The notes below the pieces were generated by a model. That model did no database searches and was not told where the DNA came from. It saw only the letters and a list, made by a program, of their open reading frames with translations. Both the position numbers and the translations under genes were made by a program. From Kiritimatiellia bacterium (GTDB taxonomy: Bacteria; Verrucomicrobiota; Kiritimatiellia; RFP12; UBA1067), in NCBI GenBank assembly GCA_016303225.1, contig JAEDMC010000071.1:1-13103 (forward strand): a stretch of DNA of 13,103 nt. Direction: 5' to 3'. Positions within the stretch are counted from its first letter, which is position 1. Every line of letters begins with the position of its first letter. Positions 1 through 5,977 of the stretch are shown here, piece by piece.

Positions 1-21
1 ATATATGGGCGTGTCCGAATC

Positions 22-1032
22 TCAGCGCGAGCATACAGCCTCTCTGACTTTCTTGACGCGCTCCATCGTCGCCGCGAACATCTCAGGCGTCTGGCTCTGC
101 GCACCGTCACACCTCGCATGTGCCGGATCGTTATGGACCTCGATGATGAGGCCATCCGCCCCGACAGCCGTGGCACCGACCGCCATCGAATCGACCATAA
201 AGGCATGTCCGGTCGCATGCGAGGGATCGATGACGACGGGCAGATGCGAAAGCCGGTGCAGGAGCGTCACCACGCCAAGGTCAAGCGTGTTCCTAAGCGC
301 CGTCTCGAACGTGCGAATACCGCGCTCGCACAGGATAACGTTAGGATTGCCTGACGCCATGATGTATTCGGCGCTCATCAGAAGTTCCTGCAATGTCGCG
401 CTCATGCCTCGCTTCAAGAGAATAGGCTTCTTCGTATAGGCGCCAACTTCCTTCAGGAGATTGAAATTCTGCATGTTCCGCGCACCGATCTGGATGACGT
501 CCACGTCGTTGAAGAGCTCGATATCCCGGAAGTCCATCAGCTCCGTCACGATAGGGAGTCCCGTCTCCCTCTTTGCCGACGAAAGCATGTCGAGCCCCGC
601 TTTGCCAAGCCCCTGGAAGGCGTATGGCGAAGTGCGTGGTTTGAACGCGCCGCCGCGAAGCATCGTGGCCCCAGCCGCTTTCACGGACTTCGCAATGCTG
701 ACGATCTGCTCCTCGCTTTCTACGCTGCACGGTCCGGCAATGACCGAGAAGTTCCCGCCGCCCAACCTTGCTCCTCCGCACTCCAAGACGGAATCCTCGG
801 GATGGAACTTTCTGTTCGCGGCCTTATAAGGCTCCTGGATGCGCTGCACGCTCTCGACGACGTCAAGTGCCTCGATGAGCCCAGGGTCAAGGTGCGCCAC
901 ATCGCCAATACAGCCGATGATTGTCTGCAACGCTCCCTTCGTCTCCTGCGGATCGATATTCCGCGACCGGAGAAGCTCCTTGAGATGTTCAACCTGCGCC
1001 TTCTCGGCGCCCTTCTTGATGATGATGACCAT
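22..1032 (-). CDS. aroF: 3-deoxy-7-phosphoheptulonate (DAHP) synthase, type I beta with N-terminal regulatory domain
   Basis: Condenses phosphoenolpyruvate with erythrose 4-phosphate, the first committed step of the shikimate pathway, in the cytoplasm. The 336-residue product matches the length of the Thermotoga maritima-type enzyme. Residues 1 to about 70 form the ferredoxin-like domain that mediates Tyr/Phe feedback inhibition in that relative; the TIM barrel follows. Visible motifs are AGPCSVE (99-105), RGGAFKPRTSPYAFQG (126-141), KRGM (207-210) and DPSHATGH (269-276). The four expected metal ligands are Cys102, His272, Glu298 and Asp309. The frame stays open upstream to 1203, but that extension has no homology and would be read through a terminator hairpin, so the ATG at 1032 is chosen. 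There is no Shine-Dalgarno sequence; the 5' region is A-rich (AACAGCAAAAAACGAACAAC). A leader-peptide attenuator lies directly upstream. Family assignment is secure; the start is well supported. Confidence 0.96.
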   Translation of the reverse strand: MVIIIKKGAEKAQVEHLKELLRSRNIDPQETKGALQTIIGCIGDVAHLDPGLIEALDVVESVQRIQEPYKAANRKFHPEDSVLECGGARLGGGNFSVIAGPCSVESEEQIVSIAKSVKAAGATMLRGGAFKPRTSPYAFQGLGKAGLDMLSSAKRETGLPIVTELMDFRDIELFNDVDVIQIGARNMQNFNLLKEVGAYTKKPILLKRGMSATLQELLMSAEYIMASGNPNVILCERGIRTFETALRNTLDLGVVTLLHRLSHLPVVIDPSHATGHAFMVDSMAVGATAVGADGLIIEVHNDPAHARCDGAQSQTPEMFAATMERVKKVREAVCSR

Positions 1033-1078
1033 GGTTGTTGTTCGTTTTTTGCTGTTCGCGATTAGTGATTGATCCGTT

Positions 1079-1118
1079 AAAACAGAAACGGCCTCGCTTG
1101 GTTCTTCAAGCGGGGCCG
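1079..1118 (-). terminator. Intrinsic terminator of the aroF leader (attenuator)
   Basis: On the minus strand, CGGCCCCGCTTG pairs with CAAGCGAGGCCG across the 6-base loop AAGAAC, giving 11 pairs of 12 with one internal A-C mismatch. The U tract TTTCTGTTTT follows immediately. It lies after the leader peptide stop (1143) and before the aroF start (1032), where a regulated terminator should be. Stem and tract are read directly from the sequence; termination activity is inferred. Confidence 0.85.
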
Positions 1119-1171
1119 CCTTCGCCGTGTCTGCCTGTAGTCTTATCGGTATGACACCCGTGCTCCGCGTC
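1108..1171 (-). promoter_or_regulatory. Candidate antiterminator pairing in the aroF leader
   Basis: GCGGAGC (1168-1162, within leader peptide codons 17-19) can pair with GCCCCGC (1116-1110), the 5' arm of the terminator, through 6 of 7 bases. It may extend by A1170-U1109 and G1171-U1108. This pairing would sequester the terminator arm. A smaller hairpin, GTGTC (1157-1153) with GACAC (1131-1127), nests inside it. The pairs were found by eye and no folding energy was calculated, so the exact alternative structure is uncertain. Confidence 0.5.
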
Positions 1172-1217
1172 TTGTAAACGCAAAGTAAAAGCACCAATAG
1201 CAATAATTCCCATTCAT
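1143..1217 (-). CDS. Aromatic-rich leader peptide of the aroF attenuator (24 aa)
   Basis: This short ORF (ATG to TAA) encodes 24 residues, too short for routine gene calling. Residues 5-14 read YCYWCFYFAF, so seven of ten codons are Tyr, Trp or Phe; another Tyr is at 23. The ORF begins just downstream of a strong promoter and ends 24 bases before a terminator hairpin preceding DAHP synthase. This is the arrangement of leader peptides in the trp, phe and his operons of enteric bacteria. Ribosome stalling at these codons when charged aromatic tRNAs are scarce would favour the antiterminator; fast translation would favour termination. No Shine-Dalgarno is present, and the predicted transcript starts only about 7 bases before the ATG, so initiation may be leaderless or nearly so. 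Composition and position are seen; the stalling mechanism is inferred. Confidence 0.85.
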   Translation of the reverse strand: MNGNYCYWCFYFAFTRRGARVSYR

Positions 1218-1230
1218 AGCAACGGCAAAT

Positions 1231-1260
1231 AGTCTACCATAATAGTTGTGTATATGTCAA
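1231..1260 (-). promoter_or_regulatory. Promoter of the aroF leader transcript
   Basis: A perfect -35 box TTGACA (1260-1255) is followed by an 18-base spacer and the -10 box TAGACT (1236-1231, 4 of 6 matches). The -10 box is extended by an upstream TGG. The predicted transcription start is near 1224, a few bases before the leader peptide ATG at 1217. It lies 14 bases after the acpP stop, so aroF can be transcribed independently of the fatty-acid block. Confidence 0.8.
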
Positions 1261-1274
1261 GGCTCCCTCCGACA

Positions 1275-1511
1275 CTACAAGTTATCCGTCAAGTAATCGA
1301 TGACCGAGCCGACAGTCGTCAGCTTTGTCGCCGTTTCCTCCGGTATCGACAGCCCCGTCTCTTCTTCGACGGCCATGATGAGTTCGACGGAGTCGAGCGA
1401 ATCGGCCCCGAGGTCATCCACGAAGCGAGCTTCACGCGTGACCTGCTCGGGATTCACACCAAGCTGTTCGACGACAATGTTCTTAACGCGTTGTTCGATG
1501 TTTTCTCCCAT
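1275..1511 (-). CDS. acpP: Acyl carrier protein
   Basis: Small acidic carrier that holds growing acyl chains as thioesters on 4'-phosphopantetheine during type II fatty-acid synthesis. The 78-residue product has the length of the E. coli protein and aligns with it throughout. The GADSLD motif (35-40) supplies the attachment residue, Ser38. Two ATGs compete at the 5' end. The first (1517) directly abuts the AAAGGA Shine-Dalgarno with no spacer, whereas the second (1511) is 6 bases away, so the second is chosen; the difference is only two residues. The gene follows the ferredoxin-nitroreductase after about 98 bases and is the last member of the fab block. No convincing separate promoter or terminator was found around it. 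Confidence 0.96.
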   Translation of the reverse strand: MGENIEQRVKNIVVEQLGVNPEQVTREARFVDDLGADSLDSVELIMAVEEETGLSIPEETATKLTTVGSVIDYLTDNL

Positions 1512-1516
1512 TTTCA

Positions 1517-1526
1517 TTCCTTTCTG
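1517..1526 (-). promoter_or_regulatory. Ribosome binding site that decides the acpP start
   Basis: The minus strand reads AGAAAGGA, then ATGAAA, then ATG. The AAGGA core lies 6 bases before the ATG at 1511 but touches the ATG at 1517, which favours the downstream start. Confidence 0.6.
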
Positions 1527-1609
1527 TTTGTGTTATGGAAAATAGCCCTAAATCAGACGAAAGACACCGCCAGCAAACCAATGTCGCTCACTACGATTTC
1601 GACTCTCGC

Positions 1610-2428
1610 TTAGCGGTAAACGATTCTCGCCGCTCCGTCACGTGCAACACCGCGCGGATACCTAATGCCCGAAACGCCGAACAGCATGGCGGCGAACGGA
1701 TGTCCCGCAGGAACGCCGACCAGACATTCCACGAGACCTGGCAACTCTCGCTCGACCAGTCCCAGGAAACCACACCAGCACGTGGCAATACCCGAGGCGT
1801 TGGCCAGCAGTTCGAAATTGGCACAGGCAAGCGTCACGTCCTCCCTGGGAGTCGTCACGGCTGGATTGGCCGGATCAGATGAAACGACCAGCAGACCACT
1901 CGCGCCGCGAAAAAAGAGATCACCTTCGTCCGCATTCATGCGCCGAATCTGTACCGCAATCCAGCGCGGCAGTGGTTTTCGAGAAGGTCTTGCGATGAAC
2001 TCGAGGAACGACTCTCGCATCATCCGCATCGACCGCCGGTTCCGGAAACATGAGAACGTCAACGAACGCGCATTGCATCCGGTCGGCGTGTTGCCTAGCA
2101 CATGCAGAATCGAATCGAGCTCTCTCGGATCGACATCCACGTCCTTGAATTGCCGAACCGATCTTCTCAGCCGCAACCAGTTGCCGACTGCCGCAGGCGT
2201 TGGCAACTCGGCATGATCCGCGTTCACGCAGTCTTCAGCCCCTTTCCCGTCTAGCCGAACAGCTCCAGTCGGGCAAACGGCGAGACAATGCTGACACCGC
2301 ATGCACTTATCTGGCGCAGCGAGAACAGGGTGACCAGACGCATCAAAACGGAGAGCCCCGAACGCGCAGTCTCTCACGCAGGCGCCGCACCCCGTGCACT
2401 TGGACGCATCTACCTCGAAAATCGCCAT
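1610..2428 (-). CDS. Nitroreductase-family protein with N-terminal 2[4Fe-4S] ferredoxin domain
   Basis: Predicted cytoplasmic flavin redox protein of 272 residues. Residues 1-60 form a bacterial-type ferredoxin with two CxxCxxCxxxC clusters: Cys11/14/17/21 and Cys42/45/48/52, the second followed by the usual Pro. The nitroreductase domain starts near residue 84 (LRLRRSVRQFKD) and runs to the C-terminus. The architecture suggests that the iron-sulfur clusters pass electrons to FMN, so ferredoxin or a similar low-potential donor may replace NAD(P)H. The substrate cannot be told from sequence. It starts 3 bases after the fabF stop and precedes acpP, so it is probably cotranscribed with fatty-acid genes, but a role in lipid metabolism is speculative. 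GAGA lies just before the ATG as a weak ribosome binding site. Confidence 0.88.
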   Translation of the reverse strand: MAIFEVDASKCTGCGACVRDCAFGALRFDASGHPVLAAPDKCMRCQHCLAVCPTGAVRLDGKGAEDCVNADHAELPTPAAVGNWLRLRRSVRQFKDVDVDPRELDSILHVLGNTPTGCNARSLTFSCFRNRRSMRMMRESFLEFIARPSRKPLPRWIAVQIRRMNADEGDLFFRGASGLLVVSSDPANPAVTTPREDVTLACANFELLANASGIATCWCGFLGLVERELPGLVECLVGVPAGHPFAAMLFGVSGIRYPRGVARDGAARIVYR

Positions 2429-2431
2429 TAT

Positions 2432-3688
2432 CTATCTCGCACGCCTGAATGTCAACGCCCCGTTGTGTCCGCCAAATCCAAGCGAAGTCGAAAGCGCCGC
2501 ACGGATTGGCATCGCCACGCCTGCGTTCGGCGTATAGTCAAGGTCGCACGCGGGATCGGGCGTCTCGTAATTGATCGTCGGCGGTACGAACCCATCCCGA
2601 ATTGCCAGGGCGCAAAACGCCGCCTCGACAGCCCCGGCCGCCCCCAACAGATGCCCAGTCATTGACTTGGTGGACGACACCTTGATCTTCCGAGCCCGCT
2701 CGCCGAAAACCTCCTTGAAAGCCTTCGTCTCCATGGCATCGTTGAGCTGAGTCGACGTGCCGTGCGCATTGATGTAGTCAATGTCCGATCCATCTGCGAT
2801 ACCGGCGTCAGCCAGCGAAAGCCGAATCGCCTCGATCGCCCCTGCACCGCTTGGATCTGGAGCCGTGATGTGATAGGCGTCGCTGGTAGCGCCATAACCA
2901 GCCAGTTCACAATAGACCCGCGCATTCCGGGATAGGGCGTGCTCTTCAGACTCCAGCACAAGGATGCCTGCGCCTTCTCCCATCACGAAACCAGAGCGAT
3001 CGAGGTTAAATGGACGGGACGCCCGATGAGGCTCTTCATTGAATGCCGTGCAGAGAGCCTTCATCTTCATGAATCCGCCGACACAAAACTCCTGAATGAC
3101 GGCTTCAGAGCCTCCCGCGACCATCACATCCGCGCGTCCCGCCCTGATCATGTCGAGCGCATATCCAAGCGCGTCGGTGGAGCTCGCACACGCCGTAACC
3201 ACCGTCTGCGCCGGACCTTTCGCGCCGAGACGCATCGAGACATTGCCTGCCGCTTCATTCGGGATCATCGCAGGAATCATGGTCGGCAGGAGACGGTCGG
3301 GGCCACGGTCGAACAGCGTCTTGAACCCACCCTCGACGACATCCATGCCCCCCATGCCGACGCCGATGAGCGTCCCCACTCGCTTCATGTCCGGAAGCTG
3401 TTCGTCCGAATAGCCGGCATCCCTCCATGCCTCGACAGCCGCTACAACGGCATACCGGGTGAAGAGTCCCATGTGGCGAGCAGCCTTTCGGTCAAGAAGT
3501 CCATTCTCCTCAACATACTTGTCAAATCCGCGCACTTCGCCTGCGATCTGGGCCGTGCAACGCGATGCATCGAACTTTGTGATTCGCCCGACGCCGCTTG
3601 TCCCGGCCTTCACCGCCGTCCAAGTCGCTTCCGTACCGTTCCCACAAGGGGTCACGAGCCCGATTCCGGTTATTACCACCCTCTTCAT
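2432..3688 (-). CDS. fabF: Beta-ketoacyl-ACP synthase II
   Basis: Catalyses decarboxylative Claisen condensation of acyl-enzyme with malonyl-ACP, the chain-elongation step of type II fatty-acid synthesis. The 418-residue thiolase-fold protein has the full Cys-His-His set: nucleophile Cys167 in TACASSTDA, His309 in NAHGTST and His346 in KSMTGHLLGAAGA, with Lys341. The C-terminal GFGGHN motif is at 404-409. The longest ORF would begin at 3745 inside fabH. The sequence AAAGGAGG followed by ATGGAGATG shows the Shine-Dalgarno abutting an ATG at 3694 and correctly spaced for the ATG at 3688, where homology begins (MKRVVITGIG), so 3688 is used. It starts 20 bases after the fabH stop. Type II (FabF) is preferred over FabB by length and motif style. 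Confidence 0.96.
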   Translation of the reverse strand: MKRVVITGIGLVTPCGNGTEATWTAVKAGTSGVGRITKFDASRCTAQIAGEVRGFDKYVEENGLLDRKAARHMGLFTRYAVVAAVEAWRDAGYSDEQLPDMKRVGTLIGVGMGGMDVVEGGFKTLFDRGPDRLLPTMIPAMIPNEAAGNVSMRLGAKGPAQTVVTACASSTDALGYALDMIRAGRADVMVAGGSEAVIQEFCVGGFMKMKALCTAFNEEPHRASRPFNLDRSGFVMGEGAGILVLESEEHALSRNARVYCELAGYGATSDAYHITAPDPSGAGAIEAIRLSLADAGIADGSDIDYINAHGTSTQLNDAMETKAFKEVFGERARKIKVSSTKSMTGHLLGAAGAVEAAFCALAIRDGFVPPTINYETPDPACDLDYTPNAGVAMPIRAALSTSLGFGGHNGALTFRRAR

Positions 3689-3693
3689 CTCCA

Positions 3694-3702
3694 TCCTCCT
3701 TT
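3694..3702 (-). promoter_or_regulatory. Ribosome binding site that decides the fabF start
   Basis: AAAGGAGG is a near-perfect Shine-Dalgarno lying 6 bases before the ATG at 3688. The ATG at 3694 immediately follows it and is too close to be used efficiently. Confidence 0.7.
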
Positions 3703-3708
3703 CACAAA

Positions 3709-4719
3709 TCACAGATAGGGCCAACGGGATAGCACCCCTGCCCATGTGAGTCCCGCCCCAAAGCCTGCCAGCGCAATGCGCATTCCATGCTTAAGCGAGC
3801 CGTCGCGCGTAGCCTTGTCTAGGCAGAGAGGTATCGAGGCCGATGAGGTGTTGCCCACCTCCTTCAAGTTGAGGTAGAACTTGTCTATCGGCAGCTTCAT
3901 CCGCCGCGACACAGCCTCGATTATCCTGAAGTTCGCCTGATGCGCAAAGATGAGATCAAGTGCCGACGCCTCTACCGACACCTGGGCGCACAGCTGTCGG
4001 ACGACCTCGTCCAGCTTGCGGACGGCGAACGTGAAAACGGCATGTCCATCCATCTTGAGATAGGGAACCGACACTGTCGAAACCGTCTCATGCACGGGAT
4101 CGTCGCACAGCGCCAGACGACACCCCGCTTCGCGGTGGATCATCCGCGCCCCGCTCCCATCAGCTCCCAGCACCGACGCAGAAAAGGACTGCCCGTCCGC
4201 TACATCATCAACGGACAGCACGACCGCACCCGCACCATCGCCGAACAGCATCGCGTTCGAACGGTCTGACCAGTCAATCTGACGAGAAAGAACTTCGCTC
4301 CCGATCACGAGCGCCTTTGACGACGTATTGCCAATGAGCCAGCCCTTTGCCATCTCAAGTCCGTAGACGAATCCCGAGCAGGCCGCAGACAAATCGAACG
4401 CTGCCGCATTCATGCATCCAATTGCGCTTTGAACGAGACACGCCGTCGACGGATAACTACCATAGTCAGGAGTCGTCGTCGCAACGATGATCAACCCGAT
4501 CTCATCCGGACTCACCCCAGACGATTCAAGCGCCCTGCGACCCGCTTCCGCACCCATCGAAGCTGCACTTTCGCTCGAATCCGCCACGTGCCGACAGGTG
4601 ATTCCGGTGTGCGAATAAATCCATTCTGCGGACGAATTGATGCGCGGCGCCACCTCTGCATTCGTAACGATCCTGTCTGGCAGATAGGATCCCGTCCCGA
4701 CGACCTTAGCCATCTTCAT
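3709..4719 (-). CDS. fabH: Beta-ketoacyl-ACP synthase III
   Basis: Initiates type II fatty-acid synthesis by condensing a short acyl-CoA (usually acetyl-CoA) with malonyl-ACP. The 336-residue product carries the FabH Cys-His-Asn triad: Cys114 in DLSAACSGF, His260 in FAHQANFRII and Asn290 in GNTSSASIP, with the C-terminal GFGAGLTWAG at 319-328. The ATG at 4719 overlaps the fabZ stop by one base (TAATG) and is preceded at good spacing by AAGAAGG, which argues against the longer frame starting at 4746 and indicates translational coupling. Primer specificity (straight versus branched) cannot be read from the sequence. It is the second gene of the fabZ-fabH-fabF set. Confidence 0.96.
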   Translation of the reverse strand: MKMAKVVGTGSYLPDRIVTNAEVAPRINSSAEWIYSHTGITCRHVADSSESAASMGAEAGRRALESSGVSPDEIGLIIVATTTPDYGSYPSTACLVQSAIGCMNAAAFDLSAACSGFVYGLEMAKGWLIGNTSSKALVIGSEVLSRQIDWSDRSNAMLFGDGAGAVVLSVDDVADGQSFSASVLGADGSGARMIHREAGCRLALCDDPVHETVSTVSVPYLKMDGHAVFTFAVRKLDEVVRQLCAQVSVEASALDLIFAHQANFRIIEAVSRRMKLPIDKFYLNLKEVGNTSSASIPLCLDKATRDGSLKHGMRIALAGFGAGLTWAGVLSRWPYL

Positions 4720-5168
4720 TACACGCCTTCTTTCCTTGCCACACAAAATATGTCCGCCTCTGCAGCAAGTTCGCCTGCGACATAACCATCGACATGGAAG
4801 CGCCCAATGCCATGTCCAACTCGCAAAACCTTGGCATGGGTCTCAAGCACCTCATCCGGACGCACCGGACGCCGAAACCGCACCTTGTCGGCCCCCGCAA
4901 ACAACAGAATATCCGATGTTGCGGCATACTGACCCTCGCGTTGGCCAATCAGGACACCTGCTGCCGCCGACTGGCACATGGCCTCCAGCAGAATAACACC
5001 AGGGACAACCGGATAACCCGGAAAATGCCCGCGGAAAAAATCCCTCGCCGCGCCAAATGTCACAACACCCACCGACCCTTTCGAATCATGAGACACAACC
5101 CTGTCCAGGAACAAAAACGGATCTCGATGCGGCAAGATGGACTGCCCAGAAAGTTCATGATCGTTCAT
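4719..5168 (-). CDS. fabZ: 3-hydroxyacyl-ACP dehydratase
   Basis: Removes water from 3-hydroxyacyl-ACP to give trans-2-enoyl-ACP in the elongation cycle. The 149-residue hot-dog-fold protein has the FabZ N-terminal signature LPHRDPFLFLDRV (12-24) and the catalytic pair His48 and Glu62 within GHFPGYPVVPGVILLEAM. A strong Shine-Dalgarno (AAAGGAG) lies about 6 bases before the ATG. It is the first gene after a 113-base gap that holds an extended -10 promoter and a perfect inverted repeat, so it probably opens the transcription unit fabZ-fabH-fabF-nitroreductase-acpP. No fabD, fabG or enoyl reductase accompanies it here, so those functions must lie elsewhere. Confidence 0.94.
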   Translation of the reverse strand: MNDHELSGQSILPHRDPFLFLDRVVSHDSKGSVGVVTFGAARDFFRGHFPGYPVVPGVILLEAMCQSAAAGVLIGQREGQYAATSDILLFAGADKVRFRRPVRPDEVLETHAKVLRVGHGIGRFHVDGYVAGELAAEADIFCVARKEGV

Positions 5169-5213
5169 AATTACTCCTTTGTGTTAACCTATCATGAAAC
5201 CGAACATGACAAT

Positions 5214-5242
5214 AGTATACCAAATTTTTATTGCACTGTGAC
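5214..5242 (-). promoter_or_regulatory. Promoter of the fab block
   Basis: The -10 box TATACT (5219-5214, 5 of 6 matches) is extended by an upstream TGG. A weaker -35, GTCACA (5242-5237, 4 of 6), lies 17 bases upstream. The predicted start near 5207 gives a leader of about 40 bases ahead of fabZ. The stretch around the -10 resembles that of the aroF leader promoter: TGGTATACTATT here and TGGTAGACTATT there. Confidence 0.65.
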
Positions 5243-5269
5243 ACAAACTGCGTTTCTGTCGCAGTTTGT
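5243..5269 (-). repeat. Perfect 10-bp inverted repeat between uppS and fabZ
   Basis: ACAAACTGCG and its exact complement CGCAGTTTGT flank a 7-base loop. It lies 12 bases after the ispH-uppS stop and directly abuts the -35 box of the fabZ promoter. No U tract follows on the minus strand, so an ordinary intrinsic terminator is unlikely. It could be an operator for a regulator of the fab genes or an RNA-stabilising 3' hairpin; the sequence does not decide. Confidence 0.6.
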
Positions 5270-5281
5270 CATAATAACCGC

Positions 5282-5977
5282 TTAGACCCCGCCTTTGCGG
5301 CGGTGACGCTGTGCATAGGATTCGATCGCCTTGTCGAGCTCGGCTTCGGAGAAGTCGGGCCAGAGGACGTCGGTGAAGTAGTATTCGCTGTAGGCCGTTT
5401 CCCAGAGGAGGAAGTTCGACGTGCGCAGCTCACCCGAGGTGCGGATGACGAGATCGGGATCGGGCACGTCCGGCGCATAGAGATAGTTGCGGAACGTCTC
5501 TTCGGTGAGCGGCTCGCCCTTCTTGATCGCCGCATTGACCGCATCGACGATCTCGGCGCGTCCGCCATAGGAAATGGCGACAAGAAACTGGCGTTCAAAA
5601 TGCGCGGTCTTCTTCTCCAGCGCGACGATCGTGTCGAGGAGCTTCTTCGAGAGATCGCCGCGGCGGCCGATCATGCGGAAGCGGACCCTGTTCTTCATGA
5701 AGTCCTTCTCCTTCGACTTGAGCATCCGCGCGAAGAGCGTCATGAGTCCGTTCACCTCTTCCTGCGGACGCTTCCAGTTCTCCGTCGAAAACGCATAGAC
5801 CGTAAGGTACTTGATGCCGCGATCGCCGCACCAGTTGAGAACGTCGCCCAGCGTCTTCGCGCCCGCCTTGTGTCCCTCGCCCCTCCGCTTGCCGCGCTGG
5901 GTCGCCCAACGTCCGTTGCCATCCATGATGATCGCCACGTGCTCCGGTACGTTGCGCAAGAACTTCACCGCTTCCAT
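5282..5977 (-). other. uppS: Possible internally initiated stand-alone UppS
   Basis: An in-frame ATG (Met269 of the fusion) is preceded by GGAAAGG with a 6-base spacer, a good Shine-Dalgarno by local standards. Initiation here would give a 231-residue UppS beginning MEAVKFLRNVPEHVAIIMDG, near the size of free-standing family members. It is listed separately because the sequence supports the site but cannot show that it is used. Confidence 0.45.

Noticed and set aside
1033..1203. 57-residue N-terminal extension of aroF in the same frame
   Set aside because: It would be read through the terminator hairpin, shows no homology to DAHP synthases, and overlaps the aromatic leader peptide in another frame. 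The ATG at 1032 matches the family N-terminus.
1218..1260. Two tiny ORFs upstream of the leader peptide (a TTG start after GGAGGG, and an ATG start ending in an ATGA overlap with the leader ATG)
   Set aside because: Both lie within the promoter and would not be on the transcript that starts near 1224. They have eight codons each and no distinctive composition.
1518..1609. Possible separate promoter for acpP
   Set aside because: No pair of hexamers with reasonable spacing was found; AT-rich stretches such as TATTTT lack a matching -35.
5192..5209. TCATG-N8-CATGA inverted repeat near the fab transcription start
   Set aside because: Five-base arms are too short to separate from chance, and nothing else supports an operator.
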